From Chara braunii (taxonomy: Eukaryota > Streptophyta > Charophyceae > Charales > Characeae), in the NCBI GenBank assembly GCA_003427395.1, contig BFEA01000803.1, positions 101,013 to 165,012 on the forward strand: DNA of 64,000 nucleotides, given 5' to 3'. The translations under genes were made by a program, and so were the position numbers. Every line of letters begins with the position of its first letter. Position 1 is the first letter of the stretch. Below, piece after piece: positions 22,470-34,318 of this stretch. The notes under the pieces are model-generated. The model did not search any database. It saw nothing but the letters and a program-made list of their open reading frames with translations, and was not told the DNA's origin.

Positions 22470-23310
22470 AAAGTCAAGTCGTCCAATCTTATGGAACTTG
22501 CCTGACTCAGCCATCGAGTATACACGAACAGGAGGCACAACTACTTCTCTCTTCTTTTTGGGCATACGACTAGGCCGTTCATCTTAGAACAAGGCTTAGT
22601 CGCCCAAAACTGTTTAATATCCAACTTATATATACCTCTCTGAGCTTGGTGTTAAAAAACTGGGCATTGGAGCGAGCCGTTCATCTTAAAACAAGGCCCG
22701 GCCTGCCCAGGGTTACCTTCAAGTATACTCTTAATTATCCTCTCTTCATTTCATGATAAGCTTTAGCCAGACCGTCCAATCTTATGGAACCCATGCCTGA
22801 CTAGCTTCTTCATAGATAGGATAGTATAAAATATAGCCAATTTTTAACCCTTTGGATTCCAGCATGTGCGAGGCATTGACCCAGACCGTCCAATCTTATG
22901 GAACTGGTCTGGTCCTCTGCCAGGTTTGTTTCTCTCTGATCCACTGTGTATGGCATAAGTCCAAGGCCGTCCAATCTTATGGACATGCCCTGCCCTCAGC
23001 AAGGATTATCCCCTCATAATAAAACAAGAGGGGGGCTGAGCCGTCCAATCTTATAAACTTGCTCAGACCTCCTCGATCAGAAACAAAAGAAACAAAACAA
23101 ACTCCAATCAAACATGGCAAGCAAACCCTCCAATCTTATGGTACAGGTTTGGCCCCTGAAAAGTCAGCCACAGTCAAGCCCTCAGAATTCAGAGCAATCA
23201 GACCGTCCAATCTTATGGAACTAGCCCGACTCTCCATGCAATTCAAAAAATAAAACACAGCGATCAGACCGTCCAATCTTATGGAACTGGTCTGACCCCA
23301 TAGGACCCTG
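22470..23310 (-). repeat. Covarying hairpin array, palindrome 1 right arm
   Basis: Inverted partner of 14,060-14,890. Perfect stems include TCAGACC (23,264-23,270) with GGTCTGA (23,289-23,295), CCAGACC (22,881-22,887) with GGTCTGG (22,906-22,912), and CTGAGC (23,036-23,041) with GCTCAG (23,061-23,066). All surround CGTCCAATCTTATGGAA-type apical sequence. In at least the first two units the left arm has one mismatch where this arm pairs perfectly. Confidence 0.8.
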
Positions 23311-25933
23311 TCAGCCTCAGGCAAAACCACCTTTCACCGACCCTTCCCCCAGATGCAACCCCCCTTTTTCTGAGCAAGTATGCTTTCAGGCAATCAAAAA
23401 CTGAAACTGGGATTCCTCATACATTCTTTTATTTAGTCTGAGTTGTGTCCTGTCAGTCGAACCAAAGTCAAAGAAAGTAGGGGTGCATGCAGTACTCTTA
23501 GTTAAACATAACAAGACGTACAAGTAGGGGTTATACCAGGGTGTATAGAGGGAAAACAAACGGTAACCTTTCAATTCTCTGCCTCCAGAGCCTCGCCTGG
23601 ACTCCAGCAGAGCTCCCGCAATTGGTGGGGCGAACCTCCCACAAAAGCCTTGACTCCGATTACGGGTTGCAATCCTGCCTACCGCCTTCCTCTCATAACC
23701 AAATAGACCAGACTTAGAGGAAGAAGGGCAGAAGAAGAATGGTTCAGTCTCTCAGATACAAGAGAGGTGCACTCAAACTCGCAAGAGAGGGCCTTGATAT
23801 CTTCAATCGCCTGAGGGCCTCGCAATGGCGGCCAAACGTAACCGCTTGGTCAACTCTTCAGGTCAACCACTAAAACCAAGCTTCCAAAGACTTCCTCAGA
23901 CCGCCGCACCAACCCCCTATCTGCCCGGTCTGTACCTCGTTAAGTCCCAACACCCTTCCTCAGCCCGCTCGCGGCCGCACAGCAGCGATGTAAACAGTCC
24001 TGTGACGCAACAACCCTTACTTTGGCAGCATTCAAACATCAACGACCATAGTTGTTACCGTTTGCAGTAACCCAACGCCAGACAACCATTTTCCAAACAC
24101 CGCCGCAGCCCATGGTAGGCTCAACAATCGCTGCCGCAGTACCGCAGTCAAGCTGGACGTGGCGGCTCTTTGTGACCGCCTAATAGGCAATAACTCGGTC
24201 CCCATTGATTTAATGGAGCAGCGCTAGCCCCCTTGACCGATGTCCGCGTGAGATTCCCGCTCGTGGTCTGCAGCTTCCTACTCCGCTGGCCAAATAGTCC
24301 GCTGGCCGGTGATAACTCCTAACTGTTAGCCTTAAATCACCCCTTTTGCCCGGTTGAGTAGCCTACCGGCTAGCTACGGAGCTTACCAACTTTCTGTCCG
24401 CTTTAGTGGGCATGACTGGGCTCCGTCCAACAGTTAGATCCGTCCCCACGTGGCTGGCCTCTCCCCGCCGTCACTGATAGGATGGGCAGCGCACACACCT
24501 GCAGGTAAGCTTTACCCCTTTACGGTCACCCCTTCGCTCCTTCTCCCGATGACTTGGTGGACGGGCGACGTATCGACCGAGTAAGGAAAACTGAATAAAT
24601 CTCCTCTTAACACCTAGCTAACTTCATCCTCCCCCCATGTCCGTTCTTCCCGCAGAAGGAGGCTGCTTTCGCCGGCCCGTCGAGCAACGCACTTGGCGAC
24701 AGGTAAATCCCCGGCCCCACTGCTGCCCTTCTTCCGGTGCTCCTGCCCGACTTCGCTAGCCAACAGGTGAGCTTCCGACCCCGCCGCCCGAGCTCGCACC
24801 TCTTCGACCGGTACGACGAGAAGACTCTAATGAACCCCTCGCAGAAAGTCGTCCGGGTACGTGCGACCCTTTCCACTTCTCTCTTACTTGCCCTCTCTCA
24901 CCTCACACGCTCCTCCCTCCACTAACTTTTAGCTTTCACCATCCTACCCTCGAAGCTGACATAGTCATCAAGATCGTCCTATCAACCCTCCATCCCGGGC
25001 TTTACCGTACTCGATTCCGTTACGAATCGTGTGGTATCCCGGCCTACCCCCTCACCTTACCTCCCCTCACGCCATGCTTTCGCGCAGCTGCCGTTGTCCA
25101 CACCGACCCAGCCGTGCATCTGACTCCGGATCCAACTCCGTCGCCGCACTCGCGGTGTCGTAAGACCCCAATTTCGACCCCCTCCCCGCTCGAGTTCGTC
25201 AGGAGTCGGGAGGTTTCAGCGTTTTTCTGCCCTCCCGTCTATGCTCACTCCTACCGTGGCTAGTTCCTCCTNNGTATGCACCTGCGCGGTTCTCCCGTCC
25301 CGGTTCGTCCTACTCTCACCACCTCGTCGGCCTCATACTNTGGCCCGCCACCTGCGGCGCACCACCCCGGCCCCCGAACGCACCCGGCGCCTGCCTCCGC
25401 CCGGGTCCAACCTCCCGGTAGTAGCCCGTTGTTTCCTAGCCCGCCTGTCCTTCACTCCCAACCTACCTCTTCTCTTCACCCGAACTCTTCGACGGGCACC
25501 GTGGTACACAACTCCTATTTCACCATAGCCACGCGCAGTCTTCCTTCTTCTTCCCTCTCCTCCTACTACCCTACCGCCGTGCTTAACACCGTCATACAAG
25601 TCGCCCGGGGTAAAAAAAATCCGAAGTGCCTCCTTCCCTGCCCAGTTTCGTCACAGAACGGGCGGGTTGCGACTCCTATCCCTCTTCCACTTTCCGCCAT
25701 CTCCTGCCTTTCAACCCATGTTGACGTCCGCCCAATATCCTACCCGTACCTAACGCACCGCACTCGGAATAGCGCACTCCGGCCTTGTCACGCAACGCAC
25801 GGACCGAGAAAGAGAGTACGAGAAACAGTCACCCGAGCGACTTTAAAACTGAAGAAAAACCAATTCCGCCTACCCCGTATATACCTGTCCGCATCTACCA
25901 GTATCTGGCTCAAATCAATGCCAGATTCACTTC

Positions 25934-26001
25934 CCTCTTGCGCAGGGGTCGTGCTAATTTCCTTTGTATCATTCCAAGTTTTGGCGGATGTCCCGAAGGA
26001 C
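25934..26001 (-). pseudogene. U6 snRNA-like sequence, right arm
   Basis: On the minus strand it reads GTCCTTCGGGACATCCGCC, TTGGAATGATACAAAGG, ATTAGCACGACCCCTGCGCA. The ACAGAG box has become ACAAAG here, and the 3' part is missing as in the left arm. Confidence 0.8.
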
Positions 26002-26473
26002 CTCGGTCGTGGCCACGCCCCGCGCCCCCTCGCAACCCGATGCTTTAGAGCCACCCAGCCTCGCGGGCCTGTGCACGGATCTGGCCCTCCTTCGAGGGCG
26101 GGTTAAGACAGACACCCCCACCGTATACCACAGGCCTTAGCAGTGACAAGCACCCCGGGTCCGCTAGCCCCCCACCTTGTTTTAACGGATACCCCGAAGG
26201 GCTAGCCACAGTAGTGTCACACCCGCGGCCCTTCAAGACCCGAGCACCCAACCACACTACCGCAAAAATAATAAGAACGAAAATAATATAATAACATACA
26301 TAAAACGAAAAAAATCCTAAACCAGGGGCGGGAACCGCCGGTACCCCCGGTTCCCGTAGGCCAGGTCCGTCGCTCGCGCCTACTAGCAAAACCAAGGGGG
26401 AATTGCCTCGTCAGGCCCTCAACCCGTTCAGTTTTCTTCATGACGCTCCGCCGCTGCCACACCGATGCCCGCC

Positions 26474-26526
26474 GACCTCGATCCTGAAACCTCCGTAGCA
26501 ATAGTCCAACAACGTAACCTATAGGG
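26474..26526 (-). ncRNA. tRNA-like pol III box region (right arm)
   Basis: Inverted counterpart of 10,827-10,887, with GGATCGAGGTC as the B-box-like element. Slightly diverged; no intact tRNA fold. Confidence 0.35.
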
Positions 26527-26934
26527 CAAATGAGCGCGGACCTCAATATGAAGTGGTGTCGCGCCACGCCCCGGCCTGGGAGCCACAGCCTAGGCCTTCC
26601 TTGCCTACTGCTGCCGGCATGCCAACATGAGGTACCCGCGCCAGCCCGCTTGGACCGCGCCGTGGCCGCCCCGTGCACCCACTGGCGTGCCCACCGTCGA
26701 TTGTGCATGCCAACCCAAAAGCGAGCTCTCGTCCGCTAAATAAGGTCGTAGCATGGTCCATGTCGGTCAACTAAGTCGGCCGCTCACTCAATCAGAAAAA
26801 TCACACGCGCGGCTTAAAACTGCGCGCCCAGATACCCTCTAACCTTAGTCAGGACGGGTCCCGGACGCAGCCGTACCTCGCCCGACTTATACCGACCAAG
26901 CCCATTCTTTTTTCTGTCACTTGCAAAAACCAGG

Positions 26935-26960
26935 GCGGATACCCTTGTAAGGGTATTCGC
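26935..26960. repeat. Module junction palindrome, copy 4 (right end of palindrome 1)
   Basis: Core ATACCCTTGTAAGGGTAT flanked by GCGG and TCGC. It is preceded by TGTCACTTGCAAAAACCAGG and followed by Y-type sequence. Confidence 0.9.
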
Positions 26961-28960
26961 GCCGAAAGCCTGCCGGACTATATTAAGCGACGTCCCCGTC
27001 GCTACGCCAAATCAGAAGCTATAAATTCATCCATACTCCAAATGCTGACGAGAATGAAACCAATCCGATTAGCCAACAGACTCAGGGTTGAGGCCTCCAA
27101 CACTCCATGCCGACATAACTATATGCTGTCAGGGTTTCAACCTGGGTCTCCAGTGTCCTGGCGCTAGGACGCAGGGGTATTACTCATCAATACTACAGCA
27201 TAAGTTCCACAGGCCACCTCAAACCGCCTTCTCCCCTTCGTCCTAAACAAACGCCGACTTTTCGTTGGGTGTCCCAGTTAGACTCTCTCTCGCAAGCAGA
27301 GTCATACGGGGATGCGGACCTTAGACGAGACCTTAGAAGGCACTCTCGCCTTCCTCGCAAAAATCCTCGCAATCAACATATATATATATATATAAATCTC
27401 CTCTCATCCCTTTCTGCAGCCTAGTACAGAAACGCTCGGTCTCCATCCTGGTCCACCATAGTCTGGTTGATCGAGCCAGATCTACGACCTACCGCATTGT
27501 TATCTTAGCGGTGGTCCCTTCGTTGGTTACGCAACGATAGGTTTTCTCCTGATAGGCATTCAATCAGGGCGCCCAAACGACTCGACTCGTATCCCCTGCC
27601 ATTCCACCAGAGTAATTTCTTTGGGGCGTGCATAACCTCTTAAACTCTTACTCTGTTGGTAGACGTGGGCCCGCAGCCAGGTTGTGCTGGCTTGCAGCCA
27701 TCCAATAGGGGTTGCGCCCTGAAGGTGCTAACCTTTACCGTTTAGCTTGGTATTCCCTAATATGCCTTGGGATTAACACAGGTGCCTAGACGGTGCGTCA
27801 CAAAACAAACTCACAGGGCCACTGCGGGACAACGCAGGGCCCCTTCTCACAATCACAAACAATTTCACCGCTAGACTCACACGAGGCCGTGGCCTACTGA
27901 CTTGATCAGAGACAGCAGACCACACATCCCATGACATCTTTATGCAATGACTTGCGACCTTCTCAGTTCCACCAATGATTCCAACTCGTAACCCTGGTTC
28001 CTCTCGTCAGACTTTATCATTCAAACATTGCTTACCATGTCCTTAAATCTATCACCCATTTTTCACATGAAGGGGGTCTCTCCTAACAGGTCTCCCAACC
28101 ACCCCTGTCTTTACAGGATGGACTATCACGTGACCTGGGTTACACTGCAGTCAATAAACAACATCCCCACCTTCCATAATCCGAGGGGTCTCAATTATAG
28201 AACAACTTAACTGAGGGGCCTTCTTATGGGCCGTCTCCCCAACTTAAACGCAAAACAACTCAAACTAAGGGGCCAACTTATGGGTCCCCTTCACAGCTCA
28301 GCCATAAACATCCGGCACGGTAAGCATCCGAGCCTTATAGGCTCGCAAGACCCCTCAGGGTCCTCATGCATCTGTCACAAAAACCGACCGCGCTGCCTCC
28401 TCTTATACTCGGCCGTTCCGCCCGCCCATGGGCAAGCCGCACGAGTATACCGAAGAGTAGACGACAATCACAATCACACAATACACATACATGAGATGTA
28501 TCCCACACATCTCTCACACAAAGCCCTCATTCATTGGGATAAAGCCACACGTGTGAGAGTGATCGTGATCGTGACAATAATAAGTCCCACAGAGTCTGGA
28601 ATCAAAGATATACTCGGGAGCAAAATATCTCCCTGGAGTCTCAATACGATACTAAACTCAAACCCTCAACACACAACTCGTAAGGTGTATTTGGGAACAA
28701 AATGCCTGCCCCGAAAACACTCAAATACTCACTCCACCGTCTCACTCCGCAGGATAACTCACGTCCCAAGTGTCATGGACTCTCAGAACCTACTCAAAGA
28801 TACAAATAAGAGTATCTGAATCACACAACTGAAAATGCAAGTCACATATGTCGTAGATATCATACAACTAAGTCTCATCCTCTAGACCGTATCACATATA
28901 AAGCTCGAACCGATCACACACCGCCACCTATGTATACACGACTAGACGGGACTCGCCTGA
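26961..28960 (-). repeat. Y module, conserved part (second copy)
   Basis: Aligns with 2,604 onward and 50,558 onward over about 1.6 kb, including CTTTACCGTTTAGCTTGGTA, GCACGAGTATACCGAAGAG and CATCTCTCACACAAA. A (TA)n run lies near 27,380. In element orientation it directly follows the end of the second gag at 28,966. No coding frame is conserved. Confidence 0.7.
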
Positions 28961-28965
28961 CTAAC

Positions 28966-31930
28966 TCAGAGTATGTACACCCCTATCACGACCTCTGCGT
29001 ACAGAGGAACTCTAATCCTACTGTCATATAGATGGACCAGCCCCTACTCACTCATAGCCTCCTGGTTTTGTCTATATAACTGTGCCCTACCCCCATCTGG
29101 AGCCCGCTCTTCCACTCGCCCTTGCCTGTCGTACATTCTCCCACCACTCTTTGTTACTCTCCTAGCCGCCTTGTCCTTAAGGAACTTCTGGCATTCAAGA
29201 GCTCTACGTACGTCGTCCTTGCAGAAGAAGCACTGATCGTCTGATCTCCCTCAACACCTCCTCTTCTTCTTCTGGGACCCAGGCAACGGCGGTGTCTCGG
29301 TAGTTTCCCCGCTCATCTCATGGCTTTGGGGCATACTCCATGACTCTGCCGGCCCCGCCTCCATCATCTGGGTACTCGGCCCTTCTAGCGCCTCACCTCC
29401 CTCGGGCCGGTACGCTGGAGTGTCCAATCTCAGTGGCCTACCCTCGCGGACTCCTCCCATCGCAGCCGCCTCCTCGTCCCTATGCCGGTCAGAGGGCTGG
29501 GGAGTCACGGCAGTCGCTGGCTCGCTCATAACTTCTTGCTGCTGCTCTGAGATGTGCTCTCCTGAGTCAGCTCCAGTAGCCCAAGAGCCTAACTGTGTCC
29601 TCAACTCCCCTATCTCTGGCACACGCTCTGGGGTCTTCTGTCTCTGATGCTCTCCTGACGGCATGTCCAACTCCATAGCTGCCACTAACATATCCAGTCG
29701 AGATGCCGCTCCCCCCATTGCCTCTGGCTCAGTGGATGCTGCTACTCTCACAAGGGCACCCTCCTACACCTCCAAAAGGATCGTAGGGGACTCCTCTGTG
29801 GGGCCCCCTTCCTCCACTGGAGGTTGGGGTCCCTGCGCCGGCTCGCCCTCAGGGATCTCAATCGTTATAGGGGTGGCCTGCTGCGAGGCCAACTCCGTGG
29901 GAGTCCTGAAGCTGAACCTCCTCTCCTTGGCCTCCCGCCTCGCTGCCACCTCTGCTGGGTCCAGGAATACCTTCCCCATTCCCTCTTGCTGTGGTGTCTC
30001 CGTCGTTCCTTCCTGGCCAAAGAGCCCCTGTACCTTCTTCCCCTGGATACCATACCGACTCTGCTCCGTCCAGTCGACCACCTTAGTGGTCGAGAGCCTT
30101 TCTACTATTGCCGCCATGTCCTGAAGCCTCTTCTCCCACTCCGCCTCCTTAGCTTCCATGCGGGTCCTCCACGCCTCGTTCTCTGCCCTCTCTTCCGCCA
30201 ACTGGGAGGACAACTGCCCCACTTCTAACCTCGAGGTCGCCAACTCATCGTTGAGCATGGAGTACTGCTGGAAGGACGAGATTGCCACCTCACCTATCCT
30301 CCTGTCTGTACGCTCCATCTCCATCCTGGCGGCTAAAAATCCCATGTCCTCTGTCTCTCGTGCCTCGTCCAATCTTGCACTCCCCTGTCCTACCTCTTGC
30401 GACCTCAGGCGAGCCGCATCCCTCTCGCTCTCATAGCTGGCCCAAGCCTCACTAATCCTCTGCTCGCTCGTCGGAGGGTCAATTGGCGGCTTTGGCGCTT
30501 CTCCTGAGGCCTTCATCCTAAGCTTTTCCTGGTATAGCTCTTCGAGGTGTACCTGCACCCTCGCGTGCTTCTCTTCTTTCGTCTCCCCCGGTGGCCTCCC
30601 TGTCCTCGCCTCGTGACCCTCTCGCAATGGATCCCCCTCACTTGTCCCCTCCTCTGCGGGTGGCGGCCCTGGCGGAGGCTCCCCGGATGTCAGCACCTCC
30701 ACATCCATGCGTGCACCGGTAGACTCAGTTAGTTGCGGCGCCACAGTAGTAGGTGCCCTCGCCCTCTCGCCCCCCTCTGGCTTCGCCTGCGTCAGGGGTG
30801 GCGTAGTAGCTTCCGGTGAGGGCCCCAACATCTCCTCGCTGTTCGGCTCAGGAATTCCTTCAGGCCAATACTGCCGCGCCTATTCTGGAATCGGGGTAGG
30901 AGGAGGGGTATCATCCCCAACAGTGATAACCCCCTCAGTCTGCGGCTCCTCGGGTTCGCGAGACCCCGCCTCAGGCCCCGACTCATGTGGCTCGTCTCTG
31001 GCTCATCCTCCATTGGCTCATACCGTGTCGGTCCGCTCTGGTCCGCTCCCCGCTGTGACGCCCCCCACTGGGACGCATCGAGATGAGCCTCCAACCTATC
31101 GAGCGGCGTCCTCAAGGGCACCGCCCCTCCCCCCCTGGTAACGTCGGCGACGGGCTCCGTAGATCACTGCCCGTGATTCGGCGAAACTCCACCTGCTCGA
31201 GCCCATAGGTAGGGGGTAGCTTCGCCACCTGAGCTGGCCCCGCGGCCTGAACTGGCTCCACCGCCTCGGCGGCCTCTGTTGGCCCCTCTCGCTGTGCCAA
31301 GGCCTTTCGGCCCCCTGTGGCCGTAATGGCCCCTCTCGCCTCTGGGCCCCGTGGCCTCTTACTCCTTTGTCGTCTCTCCACCTTGGGCTCTGGTCTCTCG
31401 GGCTCCAGTCATTGAAATGCCTGTCTCAACTGGGCCTAGCAGTCCTCCCAGTCGTGTGCCCTGTCCCGGGTCTACCTCGCCAATGACCTCTCTGCCCTCC
31501 GTGTCCAGAGGGGCAGCATCTGCATCCACTCCTCCTGCCCAGTCCCCTGGTCGCGCATATACTGCTCATAGGCCGGGATGAACTCCTCTGCATTGCCTTC
31601 CTCCAATCGAATAGGCAATCCATCCGGTCCCATCGGCGAAGCCCTCAGCATCTGCATCCTCGCCTCCACATCCTGCCATGTCAACGCCTCCTCTCGAATG
31701 TGCGCAATAGGCTCCTCGAAGCGCCCAACTCCCCTCAGGTGCCGTATCCTCTCCAAGGTAGATCAACCCTCCCGTGTCGCATGTGCCTGGTAGGAGTCCA
31801 GAAAAAGCTCTATGTTATCGTCGTTGAAGGTAGGCGTAGACTCCCTCCCAGCCGGTCTGCGCGAGTCATCCCCTCCTGATGCTCCCTGAGGCCCCTGTCG
31901 TGGTCGCGCGCCCCTCCCGCCCCTCTGCAT
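28966..31930 (-). pseudogene. Second retrotransposon gag, downstream of integrase
   Basis: The minus-strand frame starts at an ATG at 31,930 (MQRGGRGARPRQG). A capsid-like start follows (FNDDNIELFLDSYQAHATRE ... HLRGVGRFEEPIAHI), then a long Glu/Arg-rich coiled-coil region (about 30,830-29,770). It ends with CFFCKDDVRRALEC at 29,232-29,191. That last piece is a CX2CX4HX4C zinc knuckle in which the His is Arg, so it probably cannot bind zinc. About 988 codons in all. Breaks: TGA 31,763; TAG 31,472 and 31,436; TGA 31,409; frame changes near 31,115 and 31,000; TAG 30,880, 29,764 and 29,044; TGA 29,251. It is unrelated in sequence to the gag at 38,594, so this is either the start of a truncated second element or an extra 3' ORF of the first. 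Confidence 0.65.
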
Positions 31931-32119
31931 GGCCGTCTTCGAAAAGTCAGACCTGCACAACAGGCGAGAGAAAGCAAGCAGGCACACAACAAGGTTAGCC
32001 CTCGGTTCATCAAGTTTTTATAACAATACACACGCCTTTTCCTACTCCCTCACCTGTCCTAACCATAACATGGGATACCTCAAGGACCAGTCTACTCTGA
32101 GAAAGGTAGAATTCTTTTC

Positions 32120-33340
32120 CTATTCCCTGGCCACGAACTTCTTCAGCTTGGTTCCTGATACCCAATCCTGCCAGCCTGTCCCGTCCAGCTTCTCGATCTG
32201 ATAGGCCCCAAATTCGCCGCATCGCAATATTCTATAGGGGCCCAACCATCTCTTGTCAAACTCCCTCGACCATTGCTTTTCCAAAGAGGAGTCGTATAAT
32301 AATACGACATCCCCTACTGCCAATGACTCCTTTCTTACTCGTGCCATCTAGTCCCACCTCATCTTATCTTCCATACGACTCCTCTCCACCTGACCAGCGG
32401 CTTCTCGCAATCTTTCTTCGACCGCCCCCACTTGCCGCGCCTGAATATCGAGCAGTTCTTCGAAAGACAGGTTTACCTCCAAGTCATGGCACCTCCACGT
32501 CTTCATAAAGCTTTCTATGGGAAAGGTGGCATGCCTCCCGTACCATAGCGTGGTTGACGCGTACTTGGTAGTCCTCTTTACAGTAACATTCTCCACGAAG
32601 AACGCTGCCCGTAGGAACTTCGGCCACTGACCAGGTTTGCCCTCTGTCCACTTAGCCAGGAGATTCGTGATGGTACTGTGCCCCCTCTCCACAGGAGCGT
32701 TCGCTTGAGGGTGTGCGGCCGTAGTATAGTTGGCCACTACGTCGTACCCTGCAAACAACGTCCTCACCTCATTGCAAGTGAACTCTGATCCTCGATCCAT
32801 CACGAACTCCCTAACAAAAGGGTATCGCAGGTAATACTCCTCGATGCAGTTCGCCAAAACCGGGTCAGTCTTCGTCCGGATAGCTCGTCCGTCCACAAAT
32901 CCAGTAAGGTTATCCCGTGCATCGAAGATGTAGTTACACCCATTCTCCCCTGCTGGCATGAATAACAGGTCTAGGTGTACGACCGCACCCACTTCCCTTT
33001 CTAACCTTGGGTGTAGGGGTTCTCCTGGCCTTTGCGCTGACCTCTCTTGGCAAGGTATACAGGACCGACAATATTTGATAACCATCGTCAGCATCTCGTC
33101 CCAATGGTAGAGCTCGCTTATTTTCGCGCATGTGGCACCCACTCCTCTGTGCCCCCCTGCTATACCATCGTGTAGGGCCGCTATGATATCAATTTGTCGG
33201 TTTCTCCCACATACAATCCTCTTGGGGTTCCCGACCTGCCGCTTTATAAACAAGTGGCCGTCTCTTACCACATAGAGGTGTCTCATCTTCTGTGCCTTGA
33301 CACTCGCATCTCTATCCCTCATCTCACATGATAGGAGCAA
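32120..33340 (-). pseudogene. Integrase with chromo-end-type C-terminus (gypsy pol)
   Basis: Integrase inserts the cDNA copy into nuclear DNA. The frame shows the HHCC zinc region (LHDGIAGGHRGV ... CRSCIPCQ). The catalytic D,D,E follow in order: HLDLLFMPAG, VMDRGSEFTCNEV and NAPVERGHSTITN. A C-terminal GPY/F module, KRWLGPYRI, sits near 32,250. It continues the RNase H frame after TAG at 33,344 and is cut by TAG at 32,348 just before the GPY part. The last stop is TAG at 32,120. All residues needed for catalysis appear present, so only the stops mark it as inactive. Confidence 0.85.
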
Positions 33341-33343
33341 CTC

Positions 33344-34318
33344 CTATTCCCGGTAGATCCCATCGTACTCCTCCGCCCGAAACGCCTCCTTGATTTCTCC
33401 TTCCTCGAATTCGTCGTTCCGGCTTTCAGGAACCAGAATCTCATTCTCCTCGTGACTGAACGAGCCCTTTCGGTCGAAGTCTCCTTGCAGGAGCGTATTG
33501 GTGAGCAGGTGCATCCCTCCCATTAGCTGCTCATGCTCCTCTACCTCAGTGGGGCCCTCCTCCATTGTCCTTACTTCCTCCATCAGACTATGCGTACCTG
33601 CCAACGCCAACTTCATCATCCAACCAACATCCTTACTTCCCCATGGATCCTCCTCCTGAAAGGGCTTGAGGACTAACTCTCCCTTCTGCTCGTACCCCTT
33701 TGGTGCCAGCCATATGGGGTGGCTGACACAACTGGGCACTCGCAGAGACCATTCGTTTATGTGCAGGCGGACGTCCTCCTCTTGGTCCAAAAACCCATCA
33801 ACTAACGGTGTGTCTTCTATCGATTCTTCGTCCGATCCGTCCCAGTTGATGCGGCTTAACCCATCTGCCCTGTTCTTGTTCCCTGNGATCCTTTCCAGCT
33901 GGAAATTAAACATCCAAATGTAGGTCAACCATCTTGCGACGGTTGGGTCAGATGGAGTATAATTCTTCAGGGAACATGCCAGTGCAGTAGGGTCCACTCT
34001 CAAGATGAGCCTCCTGCCAGAAACATAGTTCCGGAAGGTCCTTAGGCAATGGAGTACCGCCAGCGTCTCCTTCTTGAACTGAGAGTGGTTCCTCTCAGTT
34101 GTATTGAGGGTACGACTTTCGAATCTTAGCGGCCTCTCCTTCCCCTCAGTATCTGCCTAAATCAGGACTCCTCCCAAGGCAGTTGGCCCAGCGTCCGTCT
34201 CAATGACGAATGGTCTTTCCTCCATGGCCTGATAGTTTGGCGCTCCCAATACCAAGCCTCCTTCCTTAAACTCTCCCTTCATCCTACCGACCGCCTCTTC
34301 CTGGTCTTCGCCCCAAGC
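33344..34318 (-). pseudogene. RNase H domain of gypsy pol
   Basis: RNase H degrades the RNA strand during reverse transcription. In the RT frame, after TAG at 34,319, the order is FVIETDAGPTALGGVLI, RTLNTTERNHSQFKKETLAV, LRTFRNYVSGRRLILRVD and ADGLSRINW. This is the usual gypsy RNase H series (TDAS-like, KE-LA, VRTDH-like, NxxADxLSR) ending in a linker rich in acidic residues. TAG at 34,157 interrupts it right after GGVLI. One base is N at 33,886. The acidic tether to integrase (about 33,850-33,350) has no known domain. Confidence 0.8.

Larger units (their letters stand above)
19468..26934 (-). repeat. Palindrome 1, right arm (X module)
   Basis: Inverted partner of 10,404-18,910, lacking the 0.97 kb insertion and the N gap. 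The order outward is M element, duplicated block, twin palindromes (21,579-21,615), short tandem units, hairpin array, GC-rich stretch, U6-like, tRNA-like, then the junction at 26,935. Because the two arms differ, they allow comparison of what is conserved. Stem pairing in the hairpin array is often better here than in the left arm. Confidence 0.9.

Noticed and set aside
10378-26960. Giant palindrome as an assembly or library artefact
   Set aside because: Arms differ by many substitutions, indels and a 0.97 kb insertion, which an artefactual mirror would not have.
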